Positions 25,428-35,330 are shown, numbered from the stretch's first letter. The stretch: 64,000 nt of DNA from Gallionella sp. (GCA_017880865.1 JADGRL010000006.1:1-64000), one strand, 5' to 3'. Notes: generated by a model from the letters alone, not told the origin. A program made the numbers and translations.

Positions 25428-27638
25428 TTATGGGCTCTTGGTGTATTGCCGGTAAGCATCGCTGGAATAACGATATTTGCCATAGGTGTAGCCATATTTG
25501 CCGGGGCGTGCGCGCACTGCATTAAATACGATACCGGACGCCTTGGCGCCGACCTGGGTCAGGCGCTTCACGGTTTCGTTCAGATCTCCCAGCGTGGTGA
25601 CGCCCTCTCTGGTTACCAAAATGGTGGTGCCAACATGCTCGATCATCACGATGGCATCGGTGACCGCCAGCACGGGCGGGGTATCCAGCAATACCAGATC
25701 GTATTCCGAGGACACTCTTTCCAGCAGTTGTTTCAAGTTGCCGTGCATCAGCAATAGATGTGGAGCGGAAGACAGAGCACCGGTTGGGATGAAATCCAGA
25801 TTGGGCAGGATGTTGCGGTGCACTACCTGTTCCAGGGTGCGCTCACCCGCAACCAGTTCCGCCATGCCATTGTCGCGCGGCATGCCGACATACTGGTTGA
25901 TGTGGCCCTTGCGCAGGTCAAGGTCCATCAGCAATACGCGCTTGCCGGATGCAGCCAGCACCGCCGCCGCATTCACCGAAACAAACGATTTACCCACGCC
26001 CGGCGTTGGCCCGGTGATCATGACCAGATTGTTTTTGGCATCCTGCATGGCAAACTGCAGCGCGGTGCGGAAGCTGCGCAGGCTTTCAATGGCCGCATCG
26101 TGTGCATCGACGTGTTCCAGCACGAACATGCCCGCCGCCTTCGCATTGATCTTTTCATTCAGGCTGCTCTGCATTGCGCTGATAGGCACGTTGGCGAACA
26201 CCACCAAACCGGTGCGCTCTTCGATCTCATGCGAATCTTCAATGCCACCGAACATGAATTTCCTGACGAAAGCGGCGCCCACGCCCAGCAGCACGCCTAC
26301 CAAAAGGAACAGGCCAAAAGCCATCAAACGTTTCGGCTTGATCGCATCTTCGGGCACCACCGCGCTGTCGACGATGCGCACGTTACCGGTTTTGCCGGCC
26401 TTGAGCAGGCGCAATTGTTGTGCCGTATTCAGCAGGCTGGTGTAGAGCTCGGAATTGATCTTGACGTCACGCGTCAGACCGAGCAATTGGCGTTCCAGAC
26501 TGGGCAGCTTGCGGATCTCTTCATCCACGCGGGCTATTTCTTTTTGCTGCCCGGCGATCTGCGCATCCACCGCTTCCACTGCCGGGTGCGCGAGAGTCAG
26601 GCGATTGAGCAACTCTGCGCGTTTGATCCTTAGCTCGCCCAATTTGGTTTGCGCCTCGACAGAGCGCTTCAGGATCAGCTTCACTTCTTCGCTCAGATCA
26701 ACCGAGCCGCGCGCATTGCGCAGCGCGACGTAGCGCGCCTCCGCGTCTTCCATGCTTTGTTTCACGTCGGGCAGATAAGTATCCAGAAAGGTCAGCGTCT
26801 TCTCGGCTTCGGCCGATTTGCGCTCGATGTTTTGCTGCACATACCCCCGGCCGATCTCATTCAGGATATCGGTGATGCGCAGCGGGTCTGCGCCTTCCAT
26901 GCTGACGCTCAGGATGCCGGACTGCTTGCCTTTTTCGCTGATGTTGAGTTGGCCTTGCAGTCTCTCGACCGTCTTCAGATGGGAATGACAGCGGAGGATG
27001 AAGCGGACCCCGGGATTGGCTGCCAACTGGGCTACCAGCAATGTGATGTTGCCGCCAGCGTAAGGGATCGTTTCGCTCTTGCCCACTTGTCCGTGGAACT
27101 GCAGATCGTCCATGCTCAGCAAGTATCCCCCCTGCTCTTCTGCAGTGAGGGTAAAGGTCTTTTCCTGCGCGCCCGCAGGCACCACGAATTGGCCGATCTC
27201 GATATGCTCGTTGCCCCAGGCATAGCCGCCCAGTCCCAGCAGCCCCGGTTGCGAGAGCGTGTCTCGCTGCTTGGCCAGCCATGCGCCGACGAAGGGGAAG
27301 TAGCGGGGATGCACTTCCATATCCAGATGCAGATTGTCTACCGCATGCGCGACCACCATGCGCGAGCGCAATATCTCGATCTCGGCAGTAGCCGCGGTTT
27401 TGGTATCGTACAGCGCTGAAAGATCGCTCAGCGCATTCTTGGCCGGGTTGCTGGCTTCCTCGATCTGGATCATCATTTCAGATTGATATACAGGGGTCGC
27501 CAGGATGACATACGCCAGCCCCAGCAGCGCGAATAGCGCAACCACCGCCGCGATCAGCTTGCGCTGAAAATACAGGGTATCCAGCAACTGGACCAGATTG
27601 ATTTCGTCTTCTTCCATGGCAAGCTTTTCAGGGTTCAT
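25428..27638 (-). CDS. wzc: Wzc-type polysaccharide co-polymerase and BY-tyrosine kinase
   Basis: 736 aa from the ATG at 27638; the track start at 27695 lies inside wzb. Wzz domain at the N-terminus with TM1 (LIAAVVALFALLGLAYVIL), a long periplasmic coiled region, the GNVR-like end and TM2 (LMAFGLFLLVGVLLGVGAAFV, about 430-450). The cytoplasmic kinase has Walker A TGPTPGVGKSFVSVN, A-prime LLMDLDLRKG and Walker B VLLDTPPV. The C-terminus is a Tyr cluster (YGYTYGKYRYSSDAYRQY) for autophosphorylation. It controls chain length and export with Wza, and is reset by the Wzb phosphatase encoded just upstream. Confidence 0.95.
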   Translation of the reverse strand: MNPEKLAMEEDEINLVQLLDTLYFQRKLIAAVVALFALLGLAYVILATPVYQSEMMIQIEEASNPAKNALSDLSALYDTKTAATAEIEILRSRMVVAHAVDNLHLDMEVHPRYFPFVGAWLAKQRDTLSQPGLLGLGGYAWGNEHIEIGQFVVPAGAQEKTFTLTAEEQGGYLLSMDDLQFHGQVGKSETIPYAGGNITLLVAQLAANPGVRFILRCHSHLKTVERLQGQLNISEKGKQSGILSVSMEGADPLRITDILNEIGRGYVQQNIERKSAEAEKTLTFLDTYLPDVKQSMEDAEARYVALRNARGSVDLSEEVKLILKRSVEAQTKLGELRIKRAELLNRLTLAHPAVEAVDAQIAGQQKEIARVDEEIRKLPSLERQLLGLTRDVKINSELYTSLLNTAQQLRLLKAGKTGNVRIVDSAVVPEDAIKPKRLMAFGLFLLVGVLLGVGAAFVRKFMFGGIEDSHEIEERTGLVVFANVPISAMQSSLNEKINAKAAGMFVLEHVDAHDAAIESLRSFRTALQFAMQDAKNNLVMITGPTPGVGKSFVSVNAAAVLAASGKRVLLMDLDLRKGHINQYVGMPRDNGMAELVAGERTLEQVVHRNILPNLDFIPTGALSSAPHLLLMHGNLKQLLERVSSEYDLVLLDTPPVLAVTDAIVMIEHVGTTILVTREGVTTLGDLNETVKRLTQVGAKASGIVFNAVRARPGKYGYTYGKYRYSSDAYRQYTKSP

Positions 27639-27649
27639 TATATTAAAGC

Positions 27650-28102
27650 TCAGCGGGCTGTCTTTACGGTGGTCGACCGGATGCGCTCCACCCACGCAGC
27701 CACACCCTGCTGTATCAGTCCGGCTGCCTCGCGAAAGGCATCCAGCTCCTGCCGGTAGGGGTCGCCGATATCGAATTTGCCAGATTCACCCATGCGAAAC
27801 GCCTTGCCCCGGCACAGCGGATATTGCTGTTCCAGATGGCGCTTCTGTTCCATATCCATCACCAGCACCAGATCTGCTGCGACGACCATCCAGCTTTCCA
27901 ATTGCCGCGCCCGATGCGCGCTGATGTCAATGCCTTGCTGCTGCATCAGCGCAACGGCATGCGGGTCTGCCGGCTGGCCCACCAGTGCGCCCAGTCCTGC
28001 CGACGAAACATCATGGCCGGGCAAAGCCTGCTTGAGCAGGCCTTCCGCCATCGGGCTGCGGCAGATATTGCCGATGCACAGGACAAGGATGCGCTTGATC
28101 AT
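27650..28102 (-). CDS. wzb: Low-molecular-weight protein-tyrosine phosphatase Wzb
   Basis: 150 aa. The P-loop CIGNICRSPMAEGLL (C-x5-R) lies at the N-terminus and the general-acid Asp is in IGDPYRQE near the C-terminus. It should remove phosphates from the Wzc tyrosine tail. The start overlaps the wza stop as ATGA, and wzc follows 11 bases after its stop. Confidence 0.95.
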   Translation of the reverse strand: MIKRILVLCIGNICRSPMAEGLLKQALPGHDVSSAGLGALVGQPADPHAVALMQQQGIDISAHRARQLESWMVVAADLVLVMDMEQKRHLEQQYPLCRGKAFRMGESGKFDIGDPYRQELDAFREAAGLIQQGVAAWVERIRSTTVKTAR

Positions 28103-29223
28103 TTGATGATACTGAGGTACTTGCTATCCACCACCAGCTGCGCGGTTGGCAGGATCAGGTTGACCACGCGGTTCCAGCGCGTCAGCGCGGTGGCGTCGAC
28201 ATAGATCACATCCTTGGCTTGCAGCTCGAAGCTTTCCGCCAGCGCCAGCGCCACCGGTGATGCCGCGTCCAGATGATAGACCAGCGGATGTGTATCGCCG
28301 GTATTGCGCACTACATAGATCTGCCGCGGTTCACCGCTGGAGGTGCTGACCCCGCCCGCTTCACCCAGCGCTTCGTTGAGACTCATCCGGCCATTGTGCG
28401 GCAATAAGGTAGTGGGTTTGGTGACCTCGCCCAACACGAACACTTTGCCTTCCTCGCGCGGAGGGACGCGCACCATATCGCCGTTTTCCAGCAGGATGCG
28501 CGACGGGTCGACACCGTGCGCGGCCAGCTGCGGCACGTTGACCACATAGTTTTTCCCGGCTCGGCTCAAGGTCAGCGAGCTCAGGTCGCCCAGGGCTGTT
28601 GCCCCGCCTGCCCGGCTCAATGCCTCGGGCAAGGTCATCGGGATATCGATGATGGGCAAAATGCCGGGGGTTTTTATCTCGCCATCCATATACAGGCGCT
28701 TGCTGCGGTAAGACGCTACCCGCACTTCCAGTTCGGGTTTCTTGATGAATTTTTCGTAGCGCTGAATCAGCAGTTCATGCAGTCCGCGCTCGGTCAAGCC
28801 GGCCACCTGGACTGCCCCGACATAGGGCAGATGGACCTGCCCTTCCGAATCGACCGCGTAGCCCGAGGTCACCAGACTATCCGCCGCACTGTTGGGGATG
28901 GGGGCCATCACGACGGAAACACTCGTCGTCATTTCAGTCAGGCCGAACATCACGACGGAAATGACATCATTGATCCCGACCGTGTACGGCTTGGGATCGG
29001 CGAACAGCAGGCTTGCTTGCTGCTGGATGGATTTATCCCGGGTCGCGCGCTCTTCCTGCAGCAGTTGCGGGGTGATCTCTTTCAATACCGGCTCTACTCC
29101 CGACTGCGCTACACCGCTGCCCATATTCATGCCCGGCGCGGCGCTGCAGGCAGCCAGAACCAGCGCGGTCAGAAATATTCCCAGCTTGGAGACAAGGGCG
29201 GACTTCGATAGATTGCAGGTCAT
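28099..29223 (-). CDS. wza: Outer-membrane polysaccharide export lipoprotein Wza
   Basis: 374 aa from the ATG at 29223, which places a lipoprotein signal peptide correctly (LVSKLGIFLTALVLAACSA, lipobox LAAC); the track start at 29298 is too early. The Poly_export domain has YTVGINDVISVVMFG, the SLBB domains include VQVAGLTERGLHELL, GEIKTPGILPI and LGEVTKPTTLLPHNGRMSLNEALGEAGG. It ends with a probable amphipathic helix (RWNRVVNLILPTAQLVVDS) that forms the outer-membrane barrel of helices. First gene of the export operon. Confidence 0.95.
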   Translation of the reverse strand: MTCNLSKSALVSKLGIFLTALVLAACSAAPGMNMGSGVAQSGVEPVLKEITPQLLQEERATRDKSIQQQASLLFADPKPYTVGINDVISVVMFGLTEMTTSVSVVMAPIPNSAADSLVTSGYAVDSEGQVHLPYVGAVQVAGLTERGLHELLIQRYEKFIKKPELEVRVASYRSKRLYMDGEIKTPGILPIIDIPMTLPEALSRAGGATALGDLSSLTLSRAGKNYVVNVPQLAAHGVDPSRILLENGDMVRVPPREEGKVFVLGEVTKPTTLLPHNGRMSLNEALGEAGGVSTSSGEPRQIYVVRNTGDTHPLVYHLDAASPVALALAESFELQAKDVIYVDATALTRWNRVVNLILPTAQLVVDSKYLSIIK

Positions 29224-29309
29224 AACGGGACTTTTCAATTGTTGAGCATCCCACACAGGATGCCGTGCAAGTTTAAAAAACGCTCGCAACATTAACACAT
29301 TACGTCCAT

Positions 29310-29607
29310 TTAGTGATGCTTGCTTTCATCGCCCGCGCCGATTTTATAAGACTGCGGCGGCAGCATTATTGCGGAAAGGTCGGCGTGAATTCCGGTTCTA
29401 GCCAGCTGTTGCTCTTGCTGTATTAGCTGCGAGGTAATGGTTTTGATGATCGGGGTGACGGCAAGAGCGCCATTGACTGGCTCGACCCTGGCATTGCTGT
29501 CATCGAAGTGCATCCCGAGATGCAAGCGCACAACCCGACAGGAATGCAATCAAAATGCTGGCGATAATTATTCGCGTGAAGCGTAGGTGAGGACTATTAA
29601 ATCTCAT
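29310..29607 (-). pseudogene. Decayed second wza copy
   Basis: From the ATG at 29607 the minus strand reads MRFNSPHLRFTRIIIASILIAFLSGCALAS, a lipoprotein signal with lipobox LSGC, but stops at a TGA after 35 codons. In another frame (the 79 aa ORF at 29310-29549) it continues DSNARVEPVNGALAVTPIIKTITSQLIQQEQQLA and ends SYKIGAGDESKHH. This parallels the Wza N-terminus (VEPVLKEITPQLLQEE and YTVGINDVISV). All SLBB domains are missing. A frameshifted, 3'-truncated relic directly upstream of the intact wza. Confidence 0.72.
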
Positions 29608-29825
29608 GCTTGCTTATCAAAACCCATGTTGTATATAAAAACAAATAGTGTGGAGCCCGCACACCTCTTAAACTCCTGCTCTCACTGTAAAAAATGCCGT
29701 TCATCTTAACACCTGACGCGTCTTTTCGCCGAATGAACCTTTGATTGCACACATACCAAGCATGAATATAAGCCGCACCTACGGCGAAATCGAACCAGTT
29801 TAGCCTTATATAATTTCAATTGTAG
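29608..29825. other. Intergenic region upstream of the wza relic and tRNA-Leu
   Basis: About 220 bases between the minus-strand wza relic and the plus-strand tRNA promoter. The promoter of the polysaccharide operon is probably here, but no convincing hexamer pair was found on the minus strand. Confidence 0.35.
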
Positions 29826-29854
29826 TTGATATGGCGGCTCGCTTCGTGGATAAT
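29826..29854 (+). promoter_or_regulatory. Sigma-70 promoter of tRNA-Leu
   Basis: TTGATA (29826-29831), a 17-base spacer and GATAAT (29849-29854), followed by a G+C-rich discriminator GCGCCCC, as expected for a growth-rate-controlled stable RNA promoter. The mature tRNA begins 13 bases after the -10. Confidence 0.8.
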
Positions 29855-29866
29855 GCGCCCCGCTTA

Positions 29867-29953
29867 GCCGGGGTGATGGAATTGGTAGACGTGCCGGACT
29901 CAAAATCCGGTGCCAGAAATGGCGTGGGGGTTCAATTCCCCCCCCCGGCACCA
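29867..29953 (+). tRNA. leuX: tRNA-Leu (anticodon CAA)
   Basis: 87 bases with encoded CCA. Acceptor arms GCCGGGG and CCCCGGC pair fully. The anticodon stem CCGGA/TCCGG encloses the loop CTCAAAA, giving anticodon CAA, which reads UUG. The long variable arm (TGCCAGAAATGGCG) and GTTCAATTC T-loop fit a class II leucine tRNA. Confidence 0.96.
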
Positions 29954-30012
29954 CTAAGCGCTCTTACAAATTGGCTCAGCCCAATTACAAAATGCCTACG
30001 GGATTCTCCCTG

Positions 30013-31257
30013 CTAAATTAAATCTATCGAAGTTTTTTGCCAGGACTGTATCCATGCGGACAGATCGCCGGCGGGCATCGGGCGGGCGATAAAATAACCC
30101 TGCGCGAGATCACATTCCGTTCTGCGCAGAAAATCCCAGTCTGCCCGGTCCTCTACCCCTTCCGCCACGGTCTCCATGCCTAGTTGCTTCGCCAGGCTGA
30201 GGCTGGAATCAAACAGCGCCCGCAGTGTGTCGTTGGCCCAGGCACCGTGCACGAAACTCTGGTCTATCTTGAGCTCATCGAATGGAATGTCGCGCAACTG
30301 GGCCAGAGAAGAATTCCCAGTGCCAAAATCGTCGATGGATAGTTTGAATCGCTTCAGACGCAACCGGGTCAGGATTTCGAGCGGTGCGCGCGCGTCCCGC
30401 ATCAACTGGCTTTCCGTCACCTCCAGCACCACGCTTTGCGGAGACACGCCCGCTGCGGCGACTTGTGCGGCGACAAAATCTGCAAAATCCAGCGAGGCCA
30501 GATTATCCATGGAGACATTGATCGACACGCGCAACTTCAATCCGGATTCTTCCCAACGCCTGATCTGGGCCAATGCGTTATCCAGCACCACGCGGGTCAG
30601 GTCGTCAATCAGTCCGTTCGCTTCCGCCACGCCGATGAACTGGTCGGGGAACACCATCCCGTCCTGCGGATGCTGCCAGCGCACCAGAGATTCAGCGCCC
30701 ACCACTTCACCCGTGGCGATCACCACCTTGGGCTGGTAATAATTGACCAGTTCGCCGTTGGCGATGGCGGCGCGCACCTCGTCCGCAGTATAAATTTTCT
30801 TTGTCGAATTTTTTTTCGGCGCACCGGAGGAATCGTCTTGCGTCGGCGCCGTCCACTTCTCCAGCAACACCGCCAGCCCTTCCGGCGAGGCTGGCTTGTG
30901 CAGGTGGCCCAGCACCGGAATTTTATGCGCCCGCACCAGCTTCTCGACAGACTGCTGCATGCGTTCATCTTCTCCGCTCACCAGAATGAGGGCACCCGCA
31001 TAATGGTGTTCGACCAGGCGGCGCGCGAACTCGACCCCATCCATCTGCGGCATATTGAGATCCAGCAATATCAGATTCGGTGATCGGTCCGAATCATCAA
31101 CCCGCTCCAGCGCGGCGTGGCCGTTGTCGCAGGTGCTGACCTGGGCGTAGCCGAGGTTCGTCAGCATGCGCGCCAACAGTTTGAGCATGAAGGGCTCGTC
31201 GTCGAGCACCAGCACCCTGACTGCGGATTTGTTATTCACGATTTCACCGGTATCCAT
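30013..31257 (-). CDS. REC-EAL response regulator, predicted active c-di-GMP phosphodiesterase
   Basis: 414 aa. Receiver domain (about 13-130): LVLDDEP acidic pocket, LILLDLNMPQMDG phospho-acceptor Asp, HLHKP Lys. EAL domain (about 165-410): AESLVRW (the EAL motif as ESL), SINVSMDNL (Asn), LEVTES (Glu), SIDDFGTGNSS (both metal Asp), ELKID (Lys) and TVAEGVED (catalytic Glu) are all present, so it should hydrolyse c-di-GMP. Architecture as in RocR/PvrR. Starts inside the end of the upstream REC-EAL gene (14-base overlap, GGGTGAG before the ATG). It ends the chemosensory cluster. Confidence 0.92.
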   Translation of the reverse strand: MDTGEIVNNKSAVRVLVLDDEPFMLKLLARMLTNLGYAQVSTCDNGHAALERVDDSDRSPNLILLDLNMPQMDGVEFARRLVEHHYAGALILVSGEDERMQQSVEKLVRAHKIPVLGHLHKPASPEGLAVLLEKWTAPTQDDSSGAPKKNSTKKIYTADEVRAAIANGELVNYYQPKVVIATGEVVGAESLVRWQHPQDGMVFPDQFIGVAEANGLIDDLTRVVLDNALAQIRRWEESGLKLRVSINVSMDNLASLDFADFVAAQVAAAGVSPQSVVLEVTESQLMRDARAPLEILTRLRLKRFKLSIDDFGTGNSSLAQLRDIPFDELKIDQSFVHGAWANDTLRALFDSSLSLAKQLGMETVAEGVEDRADWDFLRRTECDLAQGYFIARPMPAGDLSAWIQSWQKTSIDLI

Positions 31258-32455
31258 TGCTCACCCGCTTATGCCAGTCCGTTATCCAGTCGGGTAATTT
31301 GGCGGCAGGCATAGGCCGGGCAATGAAATTGCCTTGTGCGAGATTGCAGCCTGTGCTGCGCAACAGATCCCAGTCGCCCAGGTCTTCCACCCCTACGGCG
31401 ACGGTTTCCATGTTCAATTCCCTTGCCGTGGCCAGACCGGTGTCATATTCCGCTCGTATTGTGACGTCGGTGCATACGCCATGCATGATGTTCCGGTCTA
31501 TTTTAAGTTCGTCAAAGGGAACATCGCGCAACTGGCTCAGGTTGGAATGCCCGGTGCCAAAGTTGTCAATCGAAAGCCGAAAGTGCTTGAGACGTAGACG
31601 TGCCAGCGTTTCCAGCGGCACGCGCAGCTCCTTCTGCAACAGGCGAGCTTCCGTCACTTCCAGCACCACCTGCTGCGGCGGCACATCGGCCCTGGCCGCC
31701 AATTCGGCGGCAGTATCCGCAAAATCCAATGATGCCAGGTTATCCATGGACACATTGACCGCCAGTTGCAGCGACAGTCCAGCCTTTTGCCAAGCCTGTG
31801 CCTGGGCCAGCGCGCTGGTCAACACCACACGGGTCAGGTCGTTGATCAGATCGTGTGCTTCCGCCACGCCGATGAACTGATCCGGCAACACCATGCCGTC
31901 CACAGGATGGTTCCAGCGCACCAGTGTTTCCACCCCCATCACCCGTCCGGTCTCGACATCGACCTTGGGGTGATAGTAATTGACCAGCTCGCCGTTGGCG
32001 ATCGCTGCGCGCAGCTCATCAGCACCATAAATTTTCTTCGTCGTCCCGTAATCCGGTTGCGATGGCGTGGCCCACTTCGCCAGCACGGCCATCAGAGCTT
32101 CCGGCGTCACCGGCTTGTCCAGACGGCCCAATAATTTTATTTTGTACGCCTGTATCATTTTCTGAGTGGTCTGCAACACGTGCTGATCTTCGCCGCTCAC
32201 CAGAATGAGGCTGCCGGCGTAACGCCGCTCGACCAGCTTGCGCACGAACTCGGTCCCGTCCATTTGGGGCATGTTCAAATCCAGCAAAATCAGATTGGGA
32301 GAGTCGGGACCATCAAACAACGCCAGCGCTGCATGTCCATTGTCGCAAGAGGTGATCGAAGTAAACCCCATGTTCGCCAGCATACGTGCCAGCAACTTGA
32401 GCATCGTGGGTTCATCGTCGAGCAGCAAAATATTGATCGCAGTTTTTTTGGGCAT
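31244..32455 (-). CDS. REC-EAL response regulator with a degenerate, probably inactive EAL domain
   Basis: 403 aa from the ATG at 32455 (MPKKTAINILLLDDEP); the track start at 32614 lies inside the upstream kinase gene. Close paralogue of the next gene. The receiver looks intact (DDEP, LILLDLNMPQMDG, GRLDKP). In the EAL domain, ETLVRW, NVSMDNL, LEVTEA and ELKID are kept, but DDFGTG has become DNFGTG and AEGVED has become AVGVED, losing a metal ligand and the proposed catalytic Glu. It may bind c-di-GMP or a partner without cleaving it. Confidence 0.88.
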   Translation of the reverse strand: MPKKTAINILLLDDEPTMLKLLARMLANMGFTSITSCDNGHAALALFDGPDSPNLILLDLNMPQMDGTEFVRKLVERRYAGSLILVSGEDQHVLQTTQKMIQAYKIKLLGRLDKPVTPEALMAVLAKWATPSQPDYGTTKKIYGADELRAAIANGELVNYYHPKVDVETGRVMGVETLVRWNHPVDGMVLPDQFIGVAEAHDLINDLTRVVLTSALAQAQAWQKAGLSLQLAVNVSMDNLASLDFADTAAELAARADVPPQQVVLEVTEARLLQKELRVPLETLARLRLKHFRLSIDNFGTGHSNLSQLRDVPFDELKIDRNIMHGVCTDVTIRAEYDTGLATARELNMETVAVGVEDLGDWDLLRSTGCNLAQGNFIARPMPAAKLPDWITDWHKRVSNGYR

Positions 32456-32499
32456 GATTTCTTTCTTTTTATTCCCGTTCTCTCCAAAGGGGAGCGCGC

Positions 32500-35196
32500 C
32501 TATAACTGATCCAGATAATTGTTCACGGCGGACATTTCCGCCTCGAAGCGGGGCAGCAACGCGGCCAGTTCTGCGGTCTGCCCCGCCTTGCCCGCCTGTT
32601 CCATTTCGGCGCACAACTCGCTCAAAGCCAGCGCGCCTACCGAGCGCGCCAATGACTTGAGTTTATGCGCCGCAGCAACACCTGCCGTATTACCTGTCGC
32701 GCAGGCAGTGCGCAGTTCCGTCGCAATTTTATCCGCACTGATGCGGAAGCCTTTCAGGAACTCGGCTATGGTCGCCTTATCGTCGCCTATTAATGCCTTG
32801 AGCACGTTCACGTCAACCGGCACGGACTCGGCGGTAACGGGCAGCCATTTTTCCAGCATCGCTTTCAGGTTGGCCAGTTGCACCGGCTTGCTCAGATAAT
32901 CATCCATGCCAACTTCGCGACAGTGCTCGGCCTCGCCCTTGAGGGCATTGGCGGTGAAGGCGATGATAGTTGTGCGTGGTTTGCCGGCTTCACGGGTCTT
33001 TACCTCACTGGCTCGTATGGCAGCAGTCAGCTCATAGCCGTCCATCTCCGGCATGTGCAGGTCGGTGAGCAGCAGACGGTAATCGCCGCTTTGCCACAGT
33101 TCCAGCGCCTCGCGGCCATTGCCTGCGATGTCTGCCGTTTGGCCGAGCAACTTGAGCTGTTGCAGGATGACTTTCTGGTTGATCTCATTGTCTTCGGCGA
33201 TCAGGATCAAGCGGCCCTGCTGGCGCGCCTCTGCGCGCGACAACGGTGTGGGCGTCTTCCCGGTGCCATCGGGCAGGACGCTCAGGTCTTGCTTCTTGAT
33301 TCGTCCGGCGGCAATCAAAACCGCCTCCAGAAATGCTTTGCGGTGCATGACCTCTGCGTCCAGAGTAACCTGGTCGGCAGCTTCAACCCGGCACTGCCGG
33401 CGTTTGCCGCGCCCGATGATAACGAAACGAACATCCAGTCCGGTTCGGGTGCTTGCAGCAGTGCGTAATCCATCCAGTAGCGAATTGAATTGCGGCGAGT
33501 TGGCGTCCGGTGTGTCGATGACCACGACGCACAATCCGGGCTGGCGGCGATCTATCCATTGCCGGGCGGCCGCAACGTCTTCTGCTTGCTCGACTGGCGC
33601 GCCGTCATGCGCGAGATAAGCGGCCATGTCCCCAGCCATGCTGTCCGCGCCGCCCACCACCAGGCAGCACAGTCCGGCGACCGGCGAGGGTGGTTTATCG
33701 ACGTCGGGTTTTTCCATCGGCAGCGCGAACGGCAGGCGCACAGTGAACACGGCGCCCTTGCCCGGTTCGCTCTGCACAGCGATTTCGCCGCCCATCATCT
33801 CCACCAACTGGCGGCAGATGGCCAGCCCCAGCCCGCTGCCGCCAAAATTCCGGGTGGTGGACGTGTCGGCCTGGGTGAAGGGAGTAAACAGCCGTGCCTG
33901 GGTTTCCGCATCAATGCCGATGCCGTTGTCGGACACGCGAAACTCCAGCTGGATTTGTTTAACATCGCGAAGCGATTCATTCGCCTCCCCGCCCGCAATC
34001 GGGAGAAGATTGAGGAGAGGTAAACGGCTCTGCCCGTCTGCTGTACCTTCAGCCAACAGGGCGCGCACCGACACCTGTGCTTTTCGACCCTGTCCGCTGG
34101 AAAATTTGATGGCGTTGTTCGCCAGGTTGACCAGTATCTGGCGCAGCCGACCGGGGTCGCCGAGTACCCGTGTGGGCAGGGACGGATCGGTGAACAGGTT
34201 CAGCTCCACCTCTTTTTTCAGAGCCAGATGATCCAGTGTTTCGCATACTCCCTCCACCACGTTGGCGATATTCATTGGCAGGCTTTCAATCTGCAACTTG
34301 CCTACTTCAATCTTGGAGAAATCGAGAATGTCGTCAATCACGGCAAGCAGAGCATATGCCGAGTCGTGGATAATATTGCTCATTTCCATCTGTTGGGGAT
34401 TAAGGCTGCTCAATTGCAGCACGTCTATCATGCCGATCACGCCGTTCATCGGTGTGCGTATTTCGTGACTCATCGCGGCGAGGAAATTCGACTTCGCCTT
34501 GTTGGCTTGCTCGGCATCACGCCGTGCCTGCTCGAGATCGGCCATGTTGCGCAGCCGCACCAACCCATCTTGTTCGAGGCGACGGTTGGCTTCACCCAGT
34601 GTGATGTTGAGCTGTTGCAACTCATTCTTTGCGCGGCTCAGATCTTCATTTCGCTGGATGGCGGCGTCATAGGTGGAGAGCAATAGGTTGAGTATCTGCA
34701 AACGGTCGGACGCGATGAAATGCTTCTGCCCCTTGAAGAATATTTCCACTCCCATGCCCGCTTGGTCGGTCTGGCGCATTTCGGTGTTCAGCAGCAAGAA
34801 CTTCACGCGATTCAGCAGGTATTGGTCGTCATAGGGTTTGAGGATGAAGTTGTCCGCGCCGCACTCCAGCCCTCGAATCACGTCCTGCGCATCGGAAAGC
34901 GTGGTGACCAGAATGACCGGTACATCCTTCAATTTTTTATCGGACTTGATCGCCTTGCACAATTCGTAGCCGTCCATTTCCGGCATCATGATGTCGCTGA
35001 TTAGCAGAGTAGGTTTTTGCGCCTGTGCTGCTTGAAGAGCCAGCTTGCCGTTGGCCGCAATGGTTACCTGATAACCGTGCTGCTCGAGCATAAAACCGAG
35101 TTGCTCGGCCTGGGTGCGGCTGTCTTCTGCGATGAGTATTGTAGGTGTGATAAGAGTGTGATCGCCATTTTTCTTGTCCTGCTCCTCGGATTTCAT
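32500..35196 (-). CDS. Hybrid sensor kinase: REC-HisKA-HATPase-pseudoREC-REC-HPt
   Basis: 898 aa from the ATG at 35196, chosen because AAGGGGA lies 8 bases upstream. No membrane segment. Order: receiver (about 20-135, [11 protein letters not shown]), coiled linker, HisKA with [15 protein letters not shown], HATPase with [19 protein letters not shown] and [15 protein letters not shown], a degraded receiver ([19 protein letters not shown], no acceptor Asp pattern), a second receiver ([24 protein letters not shown]), and an HPt domain ([14 protein letters not shown]). Its last 400 residues closely match the other hybrid kinase at 43241. It probably phosphorylates the two REC-EAL proteins encoded next. 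Confidence 0.92.
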   Translation of the reverse strand: MKSEEQDKKNGDHTLITPTILIAEDSRTQAEQLGFMLEQHGYQVTIAANGKLALQAAQAQKPTLLISDIMMPEMDGYELCKAIKSDKKLKDVPVILVTTLSDAQDVIRGLECGADNFILKPYDDQYLLNRVKFLLLNTEMRQTDQAGMGVEIFFKGQKHFIASDRLQILNLLLSTYDAAIQRNEDLSRAKNELQQLNITLGEANRRLEQDGLVRLRNMADLEQARRDAEQANKAKSNFLAAMSHEIRTPMNGVIGMIDVLQLSSLNPQQMEMSNIIHDSAYALLAVIDDILDFSKIEVGKLQIESLPMNIANVVEGVCETLDHLALKKEVELNLFTDPSLPTRVLGDPGRLRQILVNLANNAIKFSSGQGRKAQVSVRALLAEGTADGQSRLPLLNLLPIAGGEANESLRDVKQIQLEFRVSDNGIGIDAETQARLFTPFTQADTSTTRNFGGSGLGLAICRQLVEMMGGEIAVQSEPGKGAVFTVRLPFALPMEKPDVDKPPSPVAGLCCLVVGGADSMAGDMAAYLAHDGAPVEQAEDVAAARQWIDRRQPGLCVVVIDTPDANSPQFNSLLDGLRTAASTRTGLDVRFVIIGRGKRRQCRVEAADQVTLDAEVMHRKAFLEAVLIAAGRIKKQDLSVLPDGTGKTPTPLSRAEARQQGRLILIAEDNEINQKVILQQLKLLGQTADIAGNGREALELWQSGDYRLLLTDLHMPEMDGYELTAAIRASEVKTREAGKPRTTIIAFTANALKGEAEHCREVGMDDYLSKPVQLANLKAMLEKWLPVTAESVPVDVNVLKALIGDDKATIAEFLKGFRISADKIATELRTACATGNTAGVAAAHKLKSLARSVGALALSELCAEMEQAGKAGQTAELAALLPRFEAEMSAVNNYLDQL

Positions 35197-35266
35197 TGCT
35201 GGTTCCCCTTCTTTGAATTGTTGTCTGCCCAACACGCCGGGCTGTTATTCCATTTCGCAATCAATC

Positions 35267-35330
35267 GTAGGAGCCCGATTTATCGGGCGATTTTGTGGCC
35301 AAGCTATCGCGCAATGAATTGCGCTCCTAC
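35267..35330. repeat. REP-like palindromic element between cheB and the hybrid kinase
   Basis: GTAGGAGC at 35267-35274 and GCTCCTAC at 35323-35330 are inverted ends. Inside are two hairpins, CCCGATTTATCGGG and GCGCAATGAATTGCGC. This matches the style of bacterial REP elements that start GTAGGAGC. The cheB stop codon TAG is part of the element. Confidence 0.7.

Noticed and set aside
25498-26633. Overlapping plus-strand ORFs opposite wzc
   Set aside because: Shadows of the clearly identified tyrosine kinase gene.
29867-29953. tRNA-Leu as an integration site of a genomic island holding the polysaccharide genes
   Set aside because: No integrase and no direct repeat of the tRNA 3' end were found on either side; the polysaccharide genes also lie on the 5' side of the tRNA.
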